Part shown: positions 52,344 to 61,680 of the stretch, in pieces
Layout: each line of letters begins with the position of its first letter
Position numbering within the stretch: position 1 is the first letter of the stretch
Origin: Dyadobacter fermentans DSM 18053
GTDB lineage: Bacteria; Bacteroidota; Bacteroidia; Cytophagales; Spirosomataceae
Assembly (NCBI RefSeq): GCF_000023125.1
Contig: NC_013037.1
Span: 5,310,501-5,374,500, forward strand
Length of the DNA: 64,000 nt
Direction: 5' to 3'
Translations under genes and position numbers: made by a program
Notes under the pieces: generated by a model
Database searches by the model: none
What the model saw: the letters and a program-made list of their open reading frames with translations, nothing else
What the model was told of the DNA's origin: nothing

Positions 52344-53138
52344 TTATTTGGAATCTATTTTCCACTTCTGCTTGGTTTTGGCATTCAGGAAGTGGTTGAA
52401 AGTATCGCCGCGGAGGCCCAGGCGGATCGTTTCAAGCGGGATGAGTTCGCTGGGTGCGATGTTGCCCAGGTTGACATTGGCGCCCAGGAGCTTCACAAAC
52501 CACACTTGCTGTGATTTCTGAGGGGCTTCCCAAATCATGTCTTCAAATGCGATTTCTGTAAGGATTTCCTCCACAAGCCCCTGCCGCACCTCGCCGCTCG
52601 CACGGAAAAGCCCCACATTCCCCGACTCGCGGGCCTCACCGATCACTTTCCAGGCACCGGCCTGCAATTCTGATTTGATCAGCTGAATCCATTTGTAGGG
52701 CGGGATGATCTTGTTCTCATCCTTCGAGCCCACTTCTGACAAAACGGTTACCTGCTGGGAAAGCTTATGAATGTACTCGCATTTCACATCCTGGGGCATT
52801 TCAATGGACCCGTCGGAAACTTCTGCATGCGTGAGCTGGTACTTATCGAGCAATTTGCGGTAATCATCGAACTGATTACGGACAACGAATGCTTCGAACA
52901 ATGTTCCGCCGAAGTACACCGGAATATTGGCATTTTTATATACGGCAAGCTTTTCGTCCAAATTCGGGCTAACGAAAGAAGTGGCCCAGCCAAGTTTTAC
53001 GATATCAATGTAAGGGGATGCGGTAGAAAGCATATCTTCGGTTTCCCTCACACTCAGCCCTTTGTCCATCACCATGGTAAGTCCTTTTGTTCTGGGTTTC
53101 TGGGAACGCTCGGGAACCTGCGATAACGTAAAATTCAT
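52344..53138 (-). CDS. Phosphosulfolactate synthase (ComA-like)
   Basis: 264 residues. In methanogens and some bacteria this enzyme adds sulfite to phosphoenolpyruvate to give phosphosulfolactate. The family is suggested by KPRTKGLTMVMDKGLS, DIVKLGWATS, VYFGGTLFEAFVV, HAEVSDGSIEMP, SEVGSKDE and GEARESGNVGLFRASGEVR. No other coenzyme M gene adjoins it, so another sulfonate product is likely. The ATG at 53136-53138 (MNFTLSQ) is chosen over 26 extra upstream residues without similarity. Confidence 0.87.
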   Translation of the reverse strand: MNFTLSQVPERSQKPRTKGLTMVMDKGLSVRETEDMLSTASPYIDIVKLGWATSFVSPNLDEKLAVYKNANIPVYFGGTLFEAFVVRNQFDDYRKLLDKYQLTHAEVSDGSIEMPQDVKCEYIHKLSQQVTVLSEVGSKDENKIIPPYKWIQLIKSELQAGAWKVIGEARESGNVGLFRASGEVRQGLVEEILTEIAFEDMIWEAPQKSQQVWFVKLLGANVNLGNIAPSELIPLETIRLGLRGDTFNHFLNAKTKQKWKIDSK

Positions 53139-53303
53139 ATATGAGTAAGCATTTATCTCTGGCAAAAACTCCGGCAAAGGTAGTAATAACCTTCGATACG
53201 TAACAATAAAATCCATAGCATTGACTCCTAGTCCTCAATTTTTCTACGATAATTACTATTTTTAAAAACTTCATTCATCACGTCGCAAACCTTTTGGAAA
53301 TCC

Positions 53304-53786
53304 ATGGACACACACGCACCAACTAACCCGCAAATGGAAAACATGCGGCTCTCTTTTCTTCGCCAATTCATCGGTCGGCCGATGGACCGGCATTTCTCGC
53401 CGGTGGCCAAATGGCTGAATGGCATCCTCGTCGCAATTGGAGAAGGTGAAATGGAAGTGGAATATGTTGTGCGGGAGGATATGTGTAATCCGATGGGCAC
53501 ATTGCATGGCGGTATTGCCGCTACTATTCTCGATGATATCGTCGGAACGATGGTTTACGCAATGGGCGGTGAGTTTGGCTTCATATCCGTGAACCTGAAC
53601 TGCGATTTCCTGAATCCGGCGGTAGTGGGCGACGTGCTCACGGCCAGATCGGCGGTGATCCGTGCCGGAAAGAACATTGTTCATGTAGAAGGCAGGCTGG
53701 TGAATGCCCAGGGGCGGATCGTTGCGAAATGTACAAGCAACCTCATCCGGACAGCCTTTAAATTACCGCTCGTGCCGGGGCAGTAA
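53304..53786 (+). CDS. PaaI-type hotdog thioesterase
   Basis: 160 residues. NPMGTLHGGIAATILDDIVGT is the hotdog catalytic segment of PaaI/YdiI-like thioesterases (Asn/His and acidic Asp in the helix), followed by SVNLNCDFLNPAVVGDVL. It hydrolyses acyl-CoA or aryl-CoA thioesters in the cytoplasm. The ATG at 53304 starts an unlike 11-residue segment; a start at the following Met codons is possible. mazG follows after 24 bp. Confidence 0.88.
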   Translation: MDTHAPTNPQMENMRLSFLRQFIGRPMDRHFSPVAKWLNGILVAIGEGEMEVEYVVREDMCNPMGTLHGGIAATILDDIVGTMVYAMGGEFGFISVNLNCDFLNPAVVGDVLTARSAVIRAGKNIVHVEGRLVNAQGRIVAKCTSNLIRTAFKLPLVPGQ

Positions 53787-53810
53787 CCGGTTTCGCTGTA
53801 TCTTTGCGGT

Positions 53811-54641
53811 ATGGAAAAACAATTCAGTGACCTGCCTGAAAGCCGCCAGCAACAGCTCATGGCCTTCGACCGTTTGTTGACAATCATGGACGAACTCCGG
53901 GAACAATGCCCGTGGGACAGAAAGCAGACAATGGAAAGCCTGCGCCACCTGACGATCGAGGAAACTTACGAGCTATCCGATGCAATACTGAACAACGATT
54001 TGCAGGAAATCAGGAAGGAGCTGGGCGATGTGCTGCTGCACATTGTTTTTTATGCCAAAATCGGCTCGGAAGAGGAAGGTAAGGACTATACTTTTGATAT
54101 CAAGGACGTGCTGCACGGCATATGCGATAAGCTGGTAGCGCGTCACCCGCACATTTACGGCGATTTCGTAGCCGATACGGAAGAGGCTGTGAAGCAGAAT
54201 TGGGAGAAGCTGAAACTGAAAGAAGGCAACAAATCGGTCCTCTCGGGTGTGCCCGCATCCTTGCCCGCGCTTGTGAAAGCCATGCGCATTCAGGAGAAGG
54301 CGAGGGGCGTCGGCTTCGATTGGGATGAAAAGCAGCAGGTATGGGCCAAAGTGGAGGAAGAGCTGCATGAGTTTAAGGAGAATTTCAACATAGAATCGGC
54401 TGACGTTATTGATCAAAAGGAAGCCGAAGGCGAGTTTGGTGATTTGCTGTTTTCGCTCGTAAACTATTCAAGATTTGTGGATATCAATCCCGAAACGGCA
54501 TTGGAGCGGACCAATAAGAAATTTATCAGCCGCTTTCAGTATCTTGAAGAAGCATCCAAGGCAGACGGCAAATCGCTGTCCGATATGACGCTGGAAGAAA
54601 TGGATATCTACTGGAACCGGGCAAAAGCGCTCGGGGTTTAA
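53811..54641 (+). CDS. mazG: Nucleoside triphosphate pyrophosphohydrolase MazG
   Basis: 276 residues with two MazG domains. The first (about 15-115) has CPWDRKQTMESLRHLTIEETYELSDAI and KELGDVLLHIVFYAKI with the ExxE-x12-28-ExxD metal set; the second (about 160-260) has KVEEELHEFKEN and EGEFGDLLFSLVNY. It hydrolyses NTPs or aberrant nucleotides to NMP and PPi as a house-cleaning enzyme. Confidence 0.94.
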   Translation: MEKQFSDLPESRQQQLMAFDRLLTIMDELREQCPWDRKQTMESLRHLTIEETYELSDAILNNDLQEIRKELGDVLLHIVFYAKIGSEEEGKDYTFDIKDVLHGICDKLVARHPHIYGDFVADTEEAVKQNWEKLKLKEGNKSVLSGVPASLPALVKAMRIQEKARGVGFDWDEKQQVWAKVEEELHEFKENFNIESADVIDQKEAEGEFGDLLFSLVNYSRFVDINPETALERTNKKFISRFQYLEEASKADGKSLSDMTLEEMDIYWNRAKALGV

Positions 54642-54748
54642 AACTGACTCACGTTTCTCGTTACTTTTTTGATTAATGGACGTCTAAACAGACGGGGGCG
54701 CTACACAGGGTAGTGCCTATCATTGATTCACATATAGCGAGATTATTT

Positions 54749-55153
54749 ATGTACTTTGAAGAAAGACTGGCGAAGCTGGAAAGCATTACCAACCAGCACG
54801 GAAAACAAATCGAAATGGTAGCAGACGGATTAGCGACGTTGACGAGTCGCGTGGATCGCGGTTTCGTCGAAATGCGGGAGCAGTTTCAAAAGGTCGACCA
54901 ACGTTTCGAGCAAATCGATCAGCGTTTCGAGCAAATCGATCGTCGTTTCGAGCGGCTTGAAGAAAGGGTCGATACGCTTGAAGTCAAAGTCGATCGCATT
55001 GAACTAAAACTTGCTGAGCACGACGAACGGTTCGATCGCATCGATCAACGTTTCGAGCAGGTCTATGAGAATTTTAAGCAAGTCAACCAACAAATTCTCG
55101 AAGTTCATGGCGTCCTAAGAGAGCTGGTTACCCTCGTCAAGAATAAACAGTAA
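54749..55153 (+). CDS. Coiled-coil protein built from heptad repeats
   Basis: 134 residues from the ATG at 54749 (MYFEERLAKLES). Almost the whole chain is a heptad coiled coil (QRFEQID repeated, then RFERLEERVDTLEVKVDRIELKLAEHDERFDRIDQRFEQV). The repeats are also visible at DNA level as 21-bp units (CGTTTCGAGCAAATCGATCAG and variants near 54901-54960), so copy number may vary by slippage without frame change. I do not assign a function; a trimeric or oligomeric tether is likely. A GTG 12 codons earlier is an alternative start. thiN follows after 3 bp. Confidence 0.72.
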   Translation: MYFEERLAKLESITNQHGKQIEMVADGLATLTSRVDRGFVEMREQFQKVDQRFEQIDQRFEQIDRRFERLEERVDTLEVKVDRIELKLAEHDERFDRIDQRFEQVYENFKQVNQQILEVHGVLRELVTLVKNKQ

Positions 55154-55156
55154 TTA

Positions 55157-55822
55157 ATGTCATCACACCACATCGTTCGGGAGAAGCAGGAGCCTGCTTT
55201 GATTATTGCTAATGGGGAAGCCTGCTCTCCGGAATTGTTGGGTCAGCTGCTGGAATGGAGCCCGTTTATTGTCGTGCTCGACCATGCTATTTACCGGGTC
55301 CTGGATCTGGGGATCAAAATTGATGTCTGGATGGGCGATTTCGATCAGCCGCACGACGTCGAAGCGATCCGCGAGCGGCAGCATCCACTGGAAATCATCA
55401 ATACGCCCGACCAGGAGAAAACGGACTTAAACAAAGCCATCGAATTCCTGATCGAGAGAGGTTTTCCGGCCGCCAATATCGTTTGGGCTACGGGCCGTCG
55501 TGCGGATCATGCGATCACGAATATCACGGATCTGGTGCGTTACAAGGAGAAAATCAAACTGGTGTTGCTGGACGATTATTCCAAAATTTTTCCGCTCACA
55601 GGCACCTTTGAAAAATGGTACACCGCCGGCACGCCCATTTCGCTCATACCAATCGGGACGGTGGATGGCATTGAAACGAGTGGATTAAAATACAACCTTC
55701 ACAAAGAAACCCTGACGATGGGGCATCGGACCGGCAGTAGTAATGAGGCCGAAACCGATGGCATGGTCAGGGTGTCCGCGCAGAATGGCGATCTGCTGAT
55801 TATGGAGTGCTGGGATTTATAA
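55157..55822 (+). CDS. thiN: Thiamine pyrophosphokinase
   Basis: 221 residues. It converts thiamine to thiamine diphosphate with ATP. Family marks are ALIIANGEACSPELL, VVLDHAIYRVLDLGIKIDVWMGDFD with the acidic motif, DQEKTDLNKAIEFL, ATGRRADHAITNI and the C-terminal half ISLIPIGTVDGIETSGLKYNL. No other thi gene or TPP riboswitch was seen. It overlaps the convergent peptidase gene by 6 bp. Confidence 0.93.
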   Translation: MSSHHIVREKQEPALIIANGEACSPELLGQLLEWSPFIVVLDHAIYRVLDLGIKIDVWMGDFDQPHDVEAIRERQHPLEIINTPDQEKTDLNKAIEFLIERGFPAANIVWATGRRADHAITNITDLVRYKEKIKLVLLDDYSKIFPLTGTFEKWYTAGTPISLIPIGTVDGIETSGLKYNLHKETLTMGHRTGSSNEAETDGMVRVSAQNGDLLIMECWDL

Positions 55823-57460
55823 CGAAGCCTGCTTCGATTCCTTCGCTTCTACATAAAAATTCCGGTCGATCGTTAAGGCTTTGTCACCTTTTACTTTCAG
55901 GGTTTTCCAGTCGGTTGTCGGGTTAAGCATCTCCTCTTCGCCGCTGGCGAGTTTCACCTTCACAGGCATATCAAAGCCATTTACCACATTAGTCCAGCGG
56001 TATTGCAGGCCTTTACTGCCGAATGCATATTCCAGAACCGGTATCCGCACATCACGGAGATATTGATCGAAGACTTTCGAAAGATCCCTTCCTGCGTGCT
56101 CGCTTACGTACTGCTCAATCTGGGAGCCGTACACGGTTTGATGATAAAACGTCTTATTCAGGCCACGGAGGATCTGGCGCCATTTCTCATCGTCGTTCAC
56201 TACTTGCCGGATCGTGTGCAGCATATTGCCGCCTTTGTAATACATATCCTTCGATCCTTCCTTGTTCACGCCGTAAATTCCCACAATGGGAATGTCGTTG
56301 GCGATGAGCCCCCTCGTGCCGATCACATAATCTTCGCCGGCTTTTTTTCCAAAGTAAAATTCCGTGTATAGGTTTTCGGAGTAGTTGGTAAAGCTTTCGT
56401 GCACCCACATATCGGCCACATCCTTGTAGGTGATGTTGTTGGCAAACCACTCATGACCGCTTTCGTGGATGATAATGAAGTCCCATTTCAGTCCCCAGCC
56501 CGTGTTCGACAAGTCTTTGCCGCGATAACCCATTTTGTATTCGTTACCATAGGTCACCGAGCTTTGATGCTCCATGCCGAGGTAAGGTACTTCCACAAGC
56601 TTGTAACCGTCTTCGTAAAATGGATAAGGCCCAAACCAGTGTTCGAACGCTTTGAGCATCCTCGGAGCCTGTTTGAACTGCTCTTTCGCCTTTTCGAGGT
56701 TCTGCGGAAGTACGTAATAGCTCAGTTGCAAATCGCCTTTTTCGCCCTTGAATGTCTCTTTCCAGCTTACATAGTTGGCTACATTCATGTTCACCCCGTA
56801 ATTGTTGATCGGGTTGTCCACATACCAGTTGAAAGTATGCGAATTGTCGCTGTTTTCCACCACCGACCGCAGGTTGCCGTTCGAAACGTCCATGAGATTC
56901 TTCGGCACGGTGATGCTGATGAGCATGCTGTCGGGTTCGTCGTACATATGGTCCTTGCAGGGCCACCACACGCTGGCACCCAGTCCCTGGCATGAGGTTG
57001 AAATGATGGTATTGCCTTTTCCATCAGGTACCCATTGCACGCCGCCATCCCACGGCGGACGCTTGGCAAGGCGTGGCTTTCCGGTGTAAAATACTTCAAC
57101 CGACTCTGCCTTGCCGGTTTCCTGGGTTTTCTTTAACGTAATGAAAAATGCATTACCATCCCGGCGATAAGTCAGCGTTTCGCCGTCCTGAACCACCCGG
57201 GTAATGTTCAGAGGTTCCTGCAAATCCACCTGCATGGTCTGATAGGGCTTCAAAACCTTGTATCGGATAACGGTACTGCCGGTGAGCGTGCTGTCTTTTT
57301 CGTTGGGCCGCACACTGAGGTGGTAGTAAGTAAGGTCCCACCAGGAGCGTTCGGGTGTGATCGACCCGCGCAGGGTGTCGGCATGTGTAAATTCGCCCTT
57401 CTGAGCGAATGCATTGAATGAAAAGAGCAGTAAACTGATGCCGGCGAGTATTCTGAGCAT
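55817..57460 (-). CDS. M1 family metallopeptidase, exported
   Basis: 547 residues with a signal peptide (LAGISLLLFSFNAFAQ). The zinc site HESGHEWFANNITYKDVADMWVHESF provides HExxH plus the distal Glu. The exopeptidase motif usually read as GxMEN is here LGMEHQ, with Asn replaced by His. It is about 250 residues shorter than PepN and lacks its C-terminal helical domains. The ATG at 57458-57460 is fixed by the signal peptide; a 76-residue upstream extension has basic, unlike sequence. It probably trims peptides in the periplasm. Confidence 0.9.
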   Translation of the reverse strand: MLRILAGISLLLFSFNAFAQKGEFTHADTLRGSITPERSWWDLTYYHLSVRPNEKDSTLTGSTVIRYKVLKPYQTMQVDLQEPLNITRVVQDGETLTYRRDGNAFFITLKKTQETGKAESVEVFYTGKPRLAKRPPWDGGVQWVPDGKGNTIISTSCQGLGASVWWPCKDHMYDEPDSMLISITVPKNLMDVSNGNLRSVVENSDNSHTFNWYVDNPINNYGVNMNVANYVSWKETFKGEKGDLQLSYYVLPQNLEKAKEQFKQAPRMLKAFEHWFGPYPFYEDGYKLVEVPYLGMEHQSSVTYGNEYKMGYRGKDLSNTGWGLKWDFIIIHESGHEWFANNITYKDVADMWVHESFTNYSENLYTEFYFGKKAGEDYVIGTRGLIANDIPIVGIYGVNKEGSKDMYYKGGNMLHTIRQVVNDDEKWRQILRGLNKTFYHQTVYGSQIEQYVSEHAGRDLSKVFDQYLRDVRIPVLEYAFGSKGLQYRWTNVVNGFDMPVKVKLASGEEEMLNPTTDWKTLKVKGDKALTIDRNFYVEAKESKQASL

Positions 57461-57488
57461 TGGATTTTGGGCTAAACTATGAAGTGTA

Positions 57489-58469
57489 TTATTTATCGAG
57501 TATTTCCATGTCGTTAAGCTCCGGCCCGCCGCCGCGGTTGGCCGAGCCTGCGGCAATGTAGACTTTCCGGTTGAGCGAGACGGCCTGTGTGCCGTGGCGT
57601 CCCTGATGCAGCGAAGGCAGTTTTTCCCATTTCTGGCTTTGCGGATTAAACGCCTCCACTTCGTTATGCGCTTCGAGATGCGCATCACTTTCGCCGCCGA
57701 TTACCAGTATTTTGTTATTGAAAACAACGGTTGTATTGCCGGCACGCAGCGTAGGAAGGTTGTTGGATGCGTCCATCGTCGACCATTTGCCGGTTTTGAA
57801 ATCATACACATCCACTTCCTTGATAACGGTATTCAAAACCTGGTTAATGCGCGCCGTGGACAAGCGCCCGCCCGCAACATAAAGTTTACTGTCCAGCACC
57901 GCCACCTGCACGTGGTCCCGCGGGCGGGGCGCTTCGGGGAGCGTTTTCCAGGTACCAGTTGCCGGATCGAACTCATCGAACCAGGTCACGTGGCCGTCCC
58001 AGTGGCCGTCCTGAATGCCGCAAACGAGGTAAATTTTGTCATTCAGCACAAATGCACCCGCCGCGCCACGCCTTCTGTTCTCAGGGATGGCGGCACCTTT
58101 GCGCCATTCATTTTTGATGGGATTGAAAATGTAAATATCCGGGATCGGCACTTCGTGGGGATAGCCGCCCGTGAATGCACCGAGCACATAAATCTCGTTT
58201 TTATAAGTTACCGCTTGGAAATGGCTCATTTCGATCGGCGATGGCGCCAGGCTCTTCCAGGAGTCTTTTTTCAGGTCATATTCATCCACCGGCTTGACAC
58301 CCCGGCCGCCGAGCAGGTATAGTTTTCCGTTGGCCGTTGCCATCGCATTCTCATGTCTTTTTTCAGGGAGGTTTTCGGGCTCCGAAACCGTCCATATCTG
58401 CGCCTGTGTCCGAATCGCGAATGCATTCAGCGCGATCAGCAAGGCAGCTTTGTAGTAGAGTAGTTTCAT
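57489..58469 (-). CDS. Exported kelch-repeat protein
   Basis: 326 residues with a signal peptide ending near TQA. Six kelch-like blades are visible, each with a GG/GA turn and a later W: GKLYLLGGRGV, EIYVLGAFTGG, KIYLVCGIQDG, KLYVAGGRLST, KILVIGGESDA and KVYIAAGSANR. It should fold as a beta-propeller in the periplasm or at the surface. It lies next to, but separated by a terminator from, the glucan-utilisation genes, so a link is uncertain. Mutarotase-like or binding roles are possible. Confidence 0.88.
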   Translation of the reverse strand: MKLLYYKAALLIALNAFAIRTQAQIWTVSEPENLPEKRHENAMATANGKLYLLGGRGVKPVDEYDLKKDSWKSLAPSPIEMSHFQAVTYKNEIYVLGAFTGGYPHEVPIPDIYIFNPIKNEWRKGAAIPENRRRGAAGAFVLNDKIYLVCGIQDGHWDGHVTWFDEFDPATGTWKTLPEAPRPRDHVQVAVLDSKLYVAGGRLSTARINQVLNTVIKEVDVYDFKTGKWSTMDASNNLPTLRAGNTTVVFNNKILVIGGESDAHLEAHNEVEAFNPQSQKWEKLPSLHQGRHGTQAVSLNRKVYIAAGSANRGGGPELNDMEILDK

Positions 58470-58551
58470 GATGATTATCGTTTGAAAGGCTGGATACCCA
58501 TGATTTTGCTTGCAAAAACGGTATCAAGGTACAATTATATTCTATAAAATA

Positions 58552-58578
58552 GAAAGACCGGCGTGCGGCCGGTCTTTC
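58552..58578 (-). terminator. Terminator after the GH144 genes
   Basis: GAAAGACCGGC pairs with GCCGGTCTTTC around a short loop between the GH144-like stop (58602) and the kelch start (58469). On the minus strand the run TTTCTATTTTATAG follows, so it ends the transcript of the polysaccharide genes. Confidence 0.8.
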
Positions 58579-58601
58579 AGTGAATTTTAGGCAAAAAGCG
58601 G

Positions 58602-59981
58602 TTAATTTTTGCTGGATGCGCCCAGTGCCGGGCTTTCGAAACCGAGCTTTTTCAAACCGGCCTGCACCTCAGGATCTTTCATAAACAGCTTCCAAAGCAA
58701 GCCCGACCGGTAGTTTTCGATCATCACGATAATCGGTCCCTGGTCGATCGCCAGGTGCGATGTGGCATACCAGTTCTGCGATTCGTTGAATGCATCGGTA
58801 AAGCCGTATTCCGACCAGATCTTATCGCCCAAATCATCATAAAAATGGCGTAATGCCTTCATCGACTGCTCCGGCGTGTAGGGGAACGACGACAATGCCG
58901 CAGTAGGGGTGATCGTCCCGAAATCGTTTGTAGGGGAATGCGCATTGTAGCCATTGTAAGTATCGCTGGCCGTAAGCCCCCAGCTGTTTTCACCATAGCC
59001 TTTGAACTTGCCCGGGTTGGCTACGCAATGCTTGTAGTTAATCAGCGAATGGTTCACATTTTGCTCCCAGTAATCGGCATACTGATCTTTCAGGTTGCGC
59101 GGATCGAGGCCAAGGTACGAATAGTGCGCGAAAAACAGCGGTCCGCCGCCGTCGAAACCGAGCGGCAGTTTTACACCATAAAACTCCCTTCCGTTGCGGA
59201 AATGGTCGCTTTGCGCCCAGCATTTGTCGTACACCTGGCGGGTAATCGGGTAGCGCGGCGAGGCGGCTCCCATGATGTAGGTAATGAGCGTTTCATTATA
59301 GCCGCGCAGCTCGAAGTTCATCGCCCAGCCATGGTTGGGGCTCCAATGCCAGTAAAGCTGGTTCGGATTGCCGCGGGTGTACCAGTCCCATTCCGCCTCG
59401 TTCCATATCCACGTAATGCGGCTGCGCAGCTCGCGTTCAAGTGCAGTGTCGCGGTCGAAATACTGTCTTACCGCCAGAAGTCCCTGGAACAGGAACGACG
59501 ATTCCACGAGGTCGCCGCCATCATCTTTTCGCCCGAACGGAACGATCTTGCCTGTGGCGCCATTGAGCCAGTGGGGGAAAATCCCGTGGTAATGGTCGGC
59601 TTTCGAGAGGAATTTAACCATTTTCAATAACCTCGCGGCAACAGAATCGCGGGGCTGCCACTTTCTTTCCGCGGCCACCACCATTGCCATCACACCAAAA
59701 CCGGTGCCGCCGATCGTGCACACTTCGTCGCCGTAATCGAATGCGATATTGCTTCGCTCGCGGGCGAGGCCGCTTACGGGGTGACCGAAGTCCCAGAAGT
59801 AACGGAATGTCTGTTTCTGAACCAGTTCGAGCAATGCGGTGTCGGAGAGGTTCTTAGGCCGGTCGGCCGGATTGAATGCCGCCGGTTTTGCAGCTGCCTG
59901 TTTTTTCTTTTGCGCCCGGCAGTCAACCTGGGTGCCGGCAAACAGCGCGAGGCATAGCAGTAGTTGGAAGTATAGCTTCAT
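58602..59981 (-). CDS. GH144-like endo-beta-1,2-glucanase
   Basis: 459 residues with a signal peptide. The (alpha/alpha)6-barrel family marks are TFRYFWDFGHPVSGLARERSN, IFPHWLNGATG, DLVESSFLFQGLLAVRQYF, YWHWSPNHGWAMNF, GGGPLFFAHYSYLGLDPR and ENSWGLTASD. Such proteins, often labelled glucoamylase-like, include Bacteroidetes endo-beta-1,2-glucanases of GH144. It likely cuts linear beta-1,2-glucan to sophorooligosaccharides in the periplasm. A paralog lies 28 bp upstream. The family assignment is from motif memory. Confidence 0.85.
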   Translation of the reverse strand: MKLYFQLLLCLALFAGTQVDCRAQKKKQAAAKPAAFNPADRPKNLSDTALLELVQKQTFRYFWDFGHPVSGLARERSNIAFDYGDEVCTIGGTGFGVMAMVVAAERKWQPRDSVAARLLKMVKFLSKADHYHGIFPHWLNGATGKIVPFGRKDDGGDLVESSFLFQGLLAVRQYFDRDTALERELRSRITWIWNEAEWDWYTRGNPNQLYWHWSPNHGWAMNFELRGYNETLITYIMGAASPRYPITRQVYDKCWAQSDHFRNGREFYGVKLPLGFDGGGPLFFAHYSYLGLDPRNLKDQYADYWEQNVNHSLINYKHCVANPGKFKGYGENSWGLTASDTYNGYNAHSPTNDFGTITPTAALSSFPYTPEQSMKALRHFYDDLGDKIWSEYGFTDAFNESQNWYATSHLAIDQGPIIVMIENYRSGLLWKLFMKDPEVQAGLKKLGFESPALGASSKN

Positions 59982-60009
59982 AGTCGAGTAATGTTTTAAT
60001 GGAAATAAA

Positions 60010-61680
60010 TTAAAGCGCAGGGCTACTGAACCCGAGCTTTTTGAGACCGGTCTTCACCTCCGGACTGCTCATGAAGAGCTTCCAGGGCAGGCCGGTGCGG
60101 TGGTTTTCGATCATGACCACGATTGGTCCCTGATCAATGGCGAGGTAGGAATCCGCGAACCACAGCTGGTCCAGCGAGAACGCGTCGTGAAAACCGTACT
60201 CGCCCCACAGCTTGTCGCCAAGTTTGTAATAGAAGAATTTCAAAGCTTTCATCGATTCCGCAGGCGTATACGGGAACGCCGATAATGCGGCCGTAGGCGT
60301 GATCACCCCCCGGTCGTTGGACGGCGAGTTGGCATTGTAGCCGTTCGGGATGTCGCTTGCGGTAAGGCCCCAGCATTGATCGCTGTAACCGTAATGTTGC
60401 TGCGGATTGGCCTTGCAGTAGTTATAGTTGACGAGGGTATGCGCTTTGTTTTGGGTAAAATAATTGGCAAAACGGTCGGTAAGTCCCGTTGGGTTCAATC
60501 CTAAAAACGAATAATGCGAGAAGAACAGCGGCCCACCCAGCGGCTCGCCCAGTGGTAATGTGATGCCATAATAGTCTTTGCCGTTCGCAAATGTGCCGTT
60601 GCCGGCCCAGCCATTGTCATACACCGTCTTGTCGATCGCGTGCTTAGGAGAGGAGGCTGCCAATGCGTAGGTAATCAGGCATTCGTTCCAGCCGCGGATC
60701 TGGTGGTTCATGTCCCAGCCGAAATTAGGGCTCCAATGCCAGTAGAGCACATTTTCATTGCTTTTCCTGAACCAGTCCCATTCCACCGCTTCCCAAATCG
60801 CATTGATATCTGCCCTTAAAGCGGTTTCAGCGGCGGTGTTGGCATTGAAATACTGGCGGACCATGAGCAATCCCTGCACGAGGAAAGAGGTTTCTACCAA
60901 ATCAGCGCCATTGTCCTTCTCGCTGAACGGCACCGCGACGCCGGTAGCGCCATTGAGCCAATGCGGGAATGCGCCGTGAAACGTCTGCGCGTTTTTGAGG
61001 AAACCCACGATCTTTTGCATCCGCTCCAAACCCTGCGCATGGGTGATGAACTTACGTTCGATGGCAATGGGGATGGTCATGATACCAAAACCGCTGCCGC
61101 CGGAGGTTACCACGTCGCCGGAAGTGTTGCGCTCGCGGGCGAGCCCGCTCACCGGGTGCGCGAAATCCCAAAAGTATTTGAATGTTTGTCGTTGGACCAA
61201 TGTCAGCAATGCTTCGTCGCTGATCACCGGGAATTTGTCCGCAGAGTCCAGCGTAGTAACGAGTTCCACTTTCGCTTCACTCAGGAGCATTCCGCCGGCT
61301 TTAGATTTCAATGCTTTGGAGGCTGTGACCGAATAGCTGGTCAGGTAATCCAGATCGGCAGAAGGCGTAATCACCACCGCACTGTCACTCTTTTCAAGGG
61401 TGGAGGAGAACGCAACGGCCTCGCCCGCAGCGCTGCGGAACACGATGCCGTTCGCAATGGTCGCATTATTAAGGGGAGCGGAAAATGTAAACCTGATTTT
61501 AGGTTTCAGGTTTACATCATTGTATTTGAACCCCGAATACGCGCCGTTCACTTCCAGTGAATTGAAACCGAACGACGACGGTATTCCGGGAGTGGATGGC
61601 CCGGGGGCTTCCTTTTCCGATTTACAGGAAACCCCGAGCCAGATAAGCGTACAAAAAATAAGAAGGTGTTTAAAAGGCAT
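60010..61680 (-). CDS. GH144-like glucanase with N-terminal Ig-like domain, lipoprotein
   Basis: 556 residues. A lipoprotein signal ends LGVSC (Cys near 19). An Ig-like Big_5 domain (about 40-145, KPKIRFTFSAPLNNATI, YSVTASKALKS) precedes a catalytic domain (about 155-556) homologous to the neighbouring glucanase: YFWDFAHPVSGLARERN, FPHWLNGATG, YWHWSPNFGWDMN, GGPLFFSHYSFLGLNP, WGLTASD. Lipid anchoring and the extra domain suggest a cell-surface enzyme that makes the first cuts, with the shorter paralog acting in the periplasm. Its ATG overlaps the LamG stop by one base. Confidence 0.88.
   Translation of the reverse strand: MPFKHLLIFCTLIWLGVSCKSEKEAPGPSTPGIPSSFGFNSLEVNGAYSGFKYNDVNLKPKIRFTFSAPLNNATIANGIVFRSAAGEAVAFSSTLEKSDSAVVITPSADLDYLTSYSVTASKALKSKAGGMLLSEAKVELVTTLDSADKFPVISDEALLTLVQRQTFKYFWDFAHPVSGLARERNTSGDVVTSGGSGFGIMTIPIAIERKFITHAQGLERMQKIVGFLKNAQTFHGAFPHWLNGATGVAVPFSEKDNGADLVETSFLVQGLLMVRQYFNANTAAETALRADINAIWEAVEWDWFRKSNENVLYWHWSPNFGWDMNHQIRGWNECLITYALAASSPKHAIDKTVYDNGWAGNGTFANGKDYYGITLPLGEPLGGPLFFSHYSFLGLNPTGLTDRFANYFTQNKAHTLVNYNYCKANPQQHYGYSDQCWGLTASDIPNGYNANSPSNDRGVITPTAALSAFPYTPAESMKALKFFYYKLGDKLWGEYGFHDAFSLDQLWFADSYLAIDQGPIVVMIENHRTGLPWKLFMSSPEVKTGLKKLGFSSPAL

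Noticed and set aside
55817..57688. 76-residue N-terminal extension of the M1 peptidase
   Set aside because: The extension is basic and unlike the family, overlaps the kelch gene end, and would bury the signal peptide.
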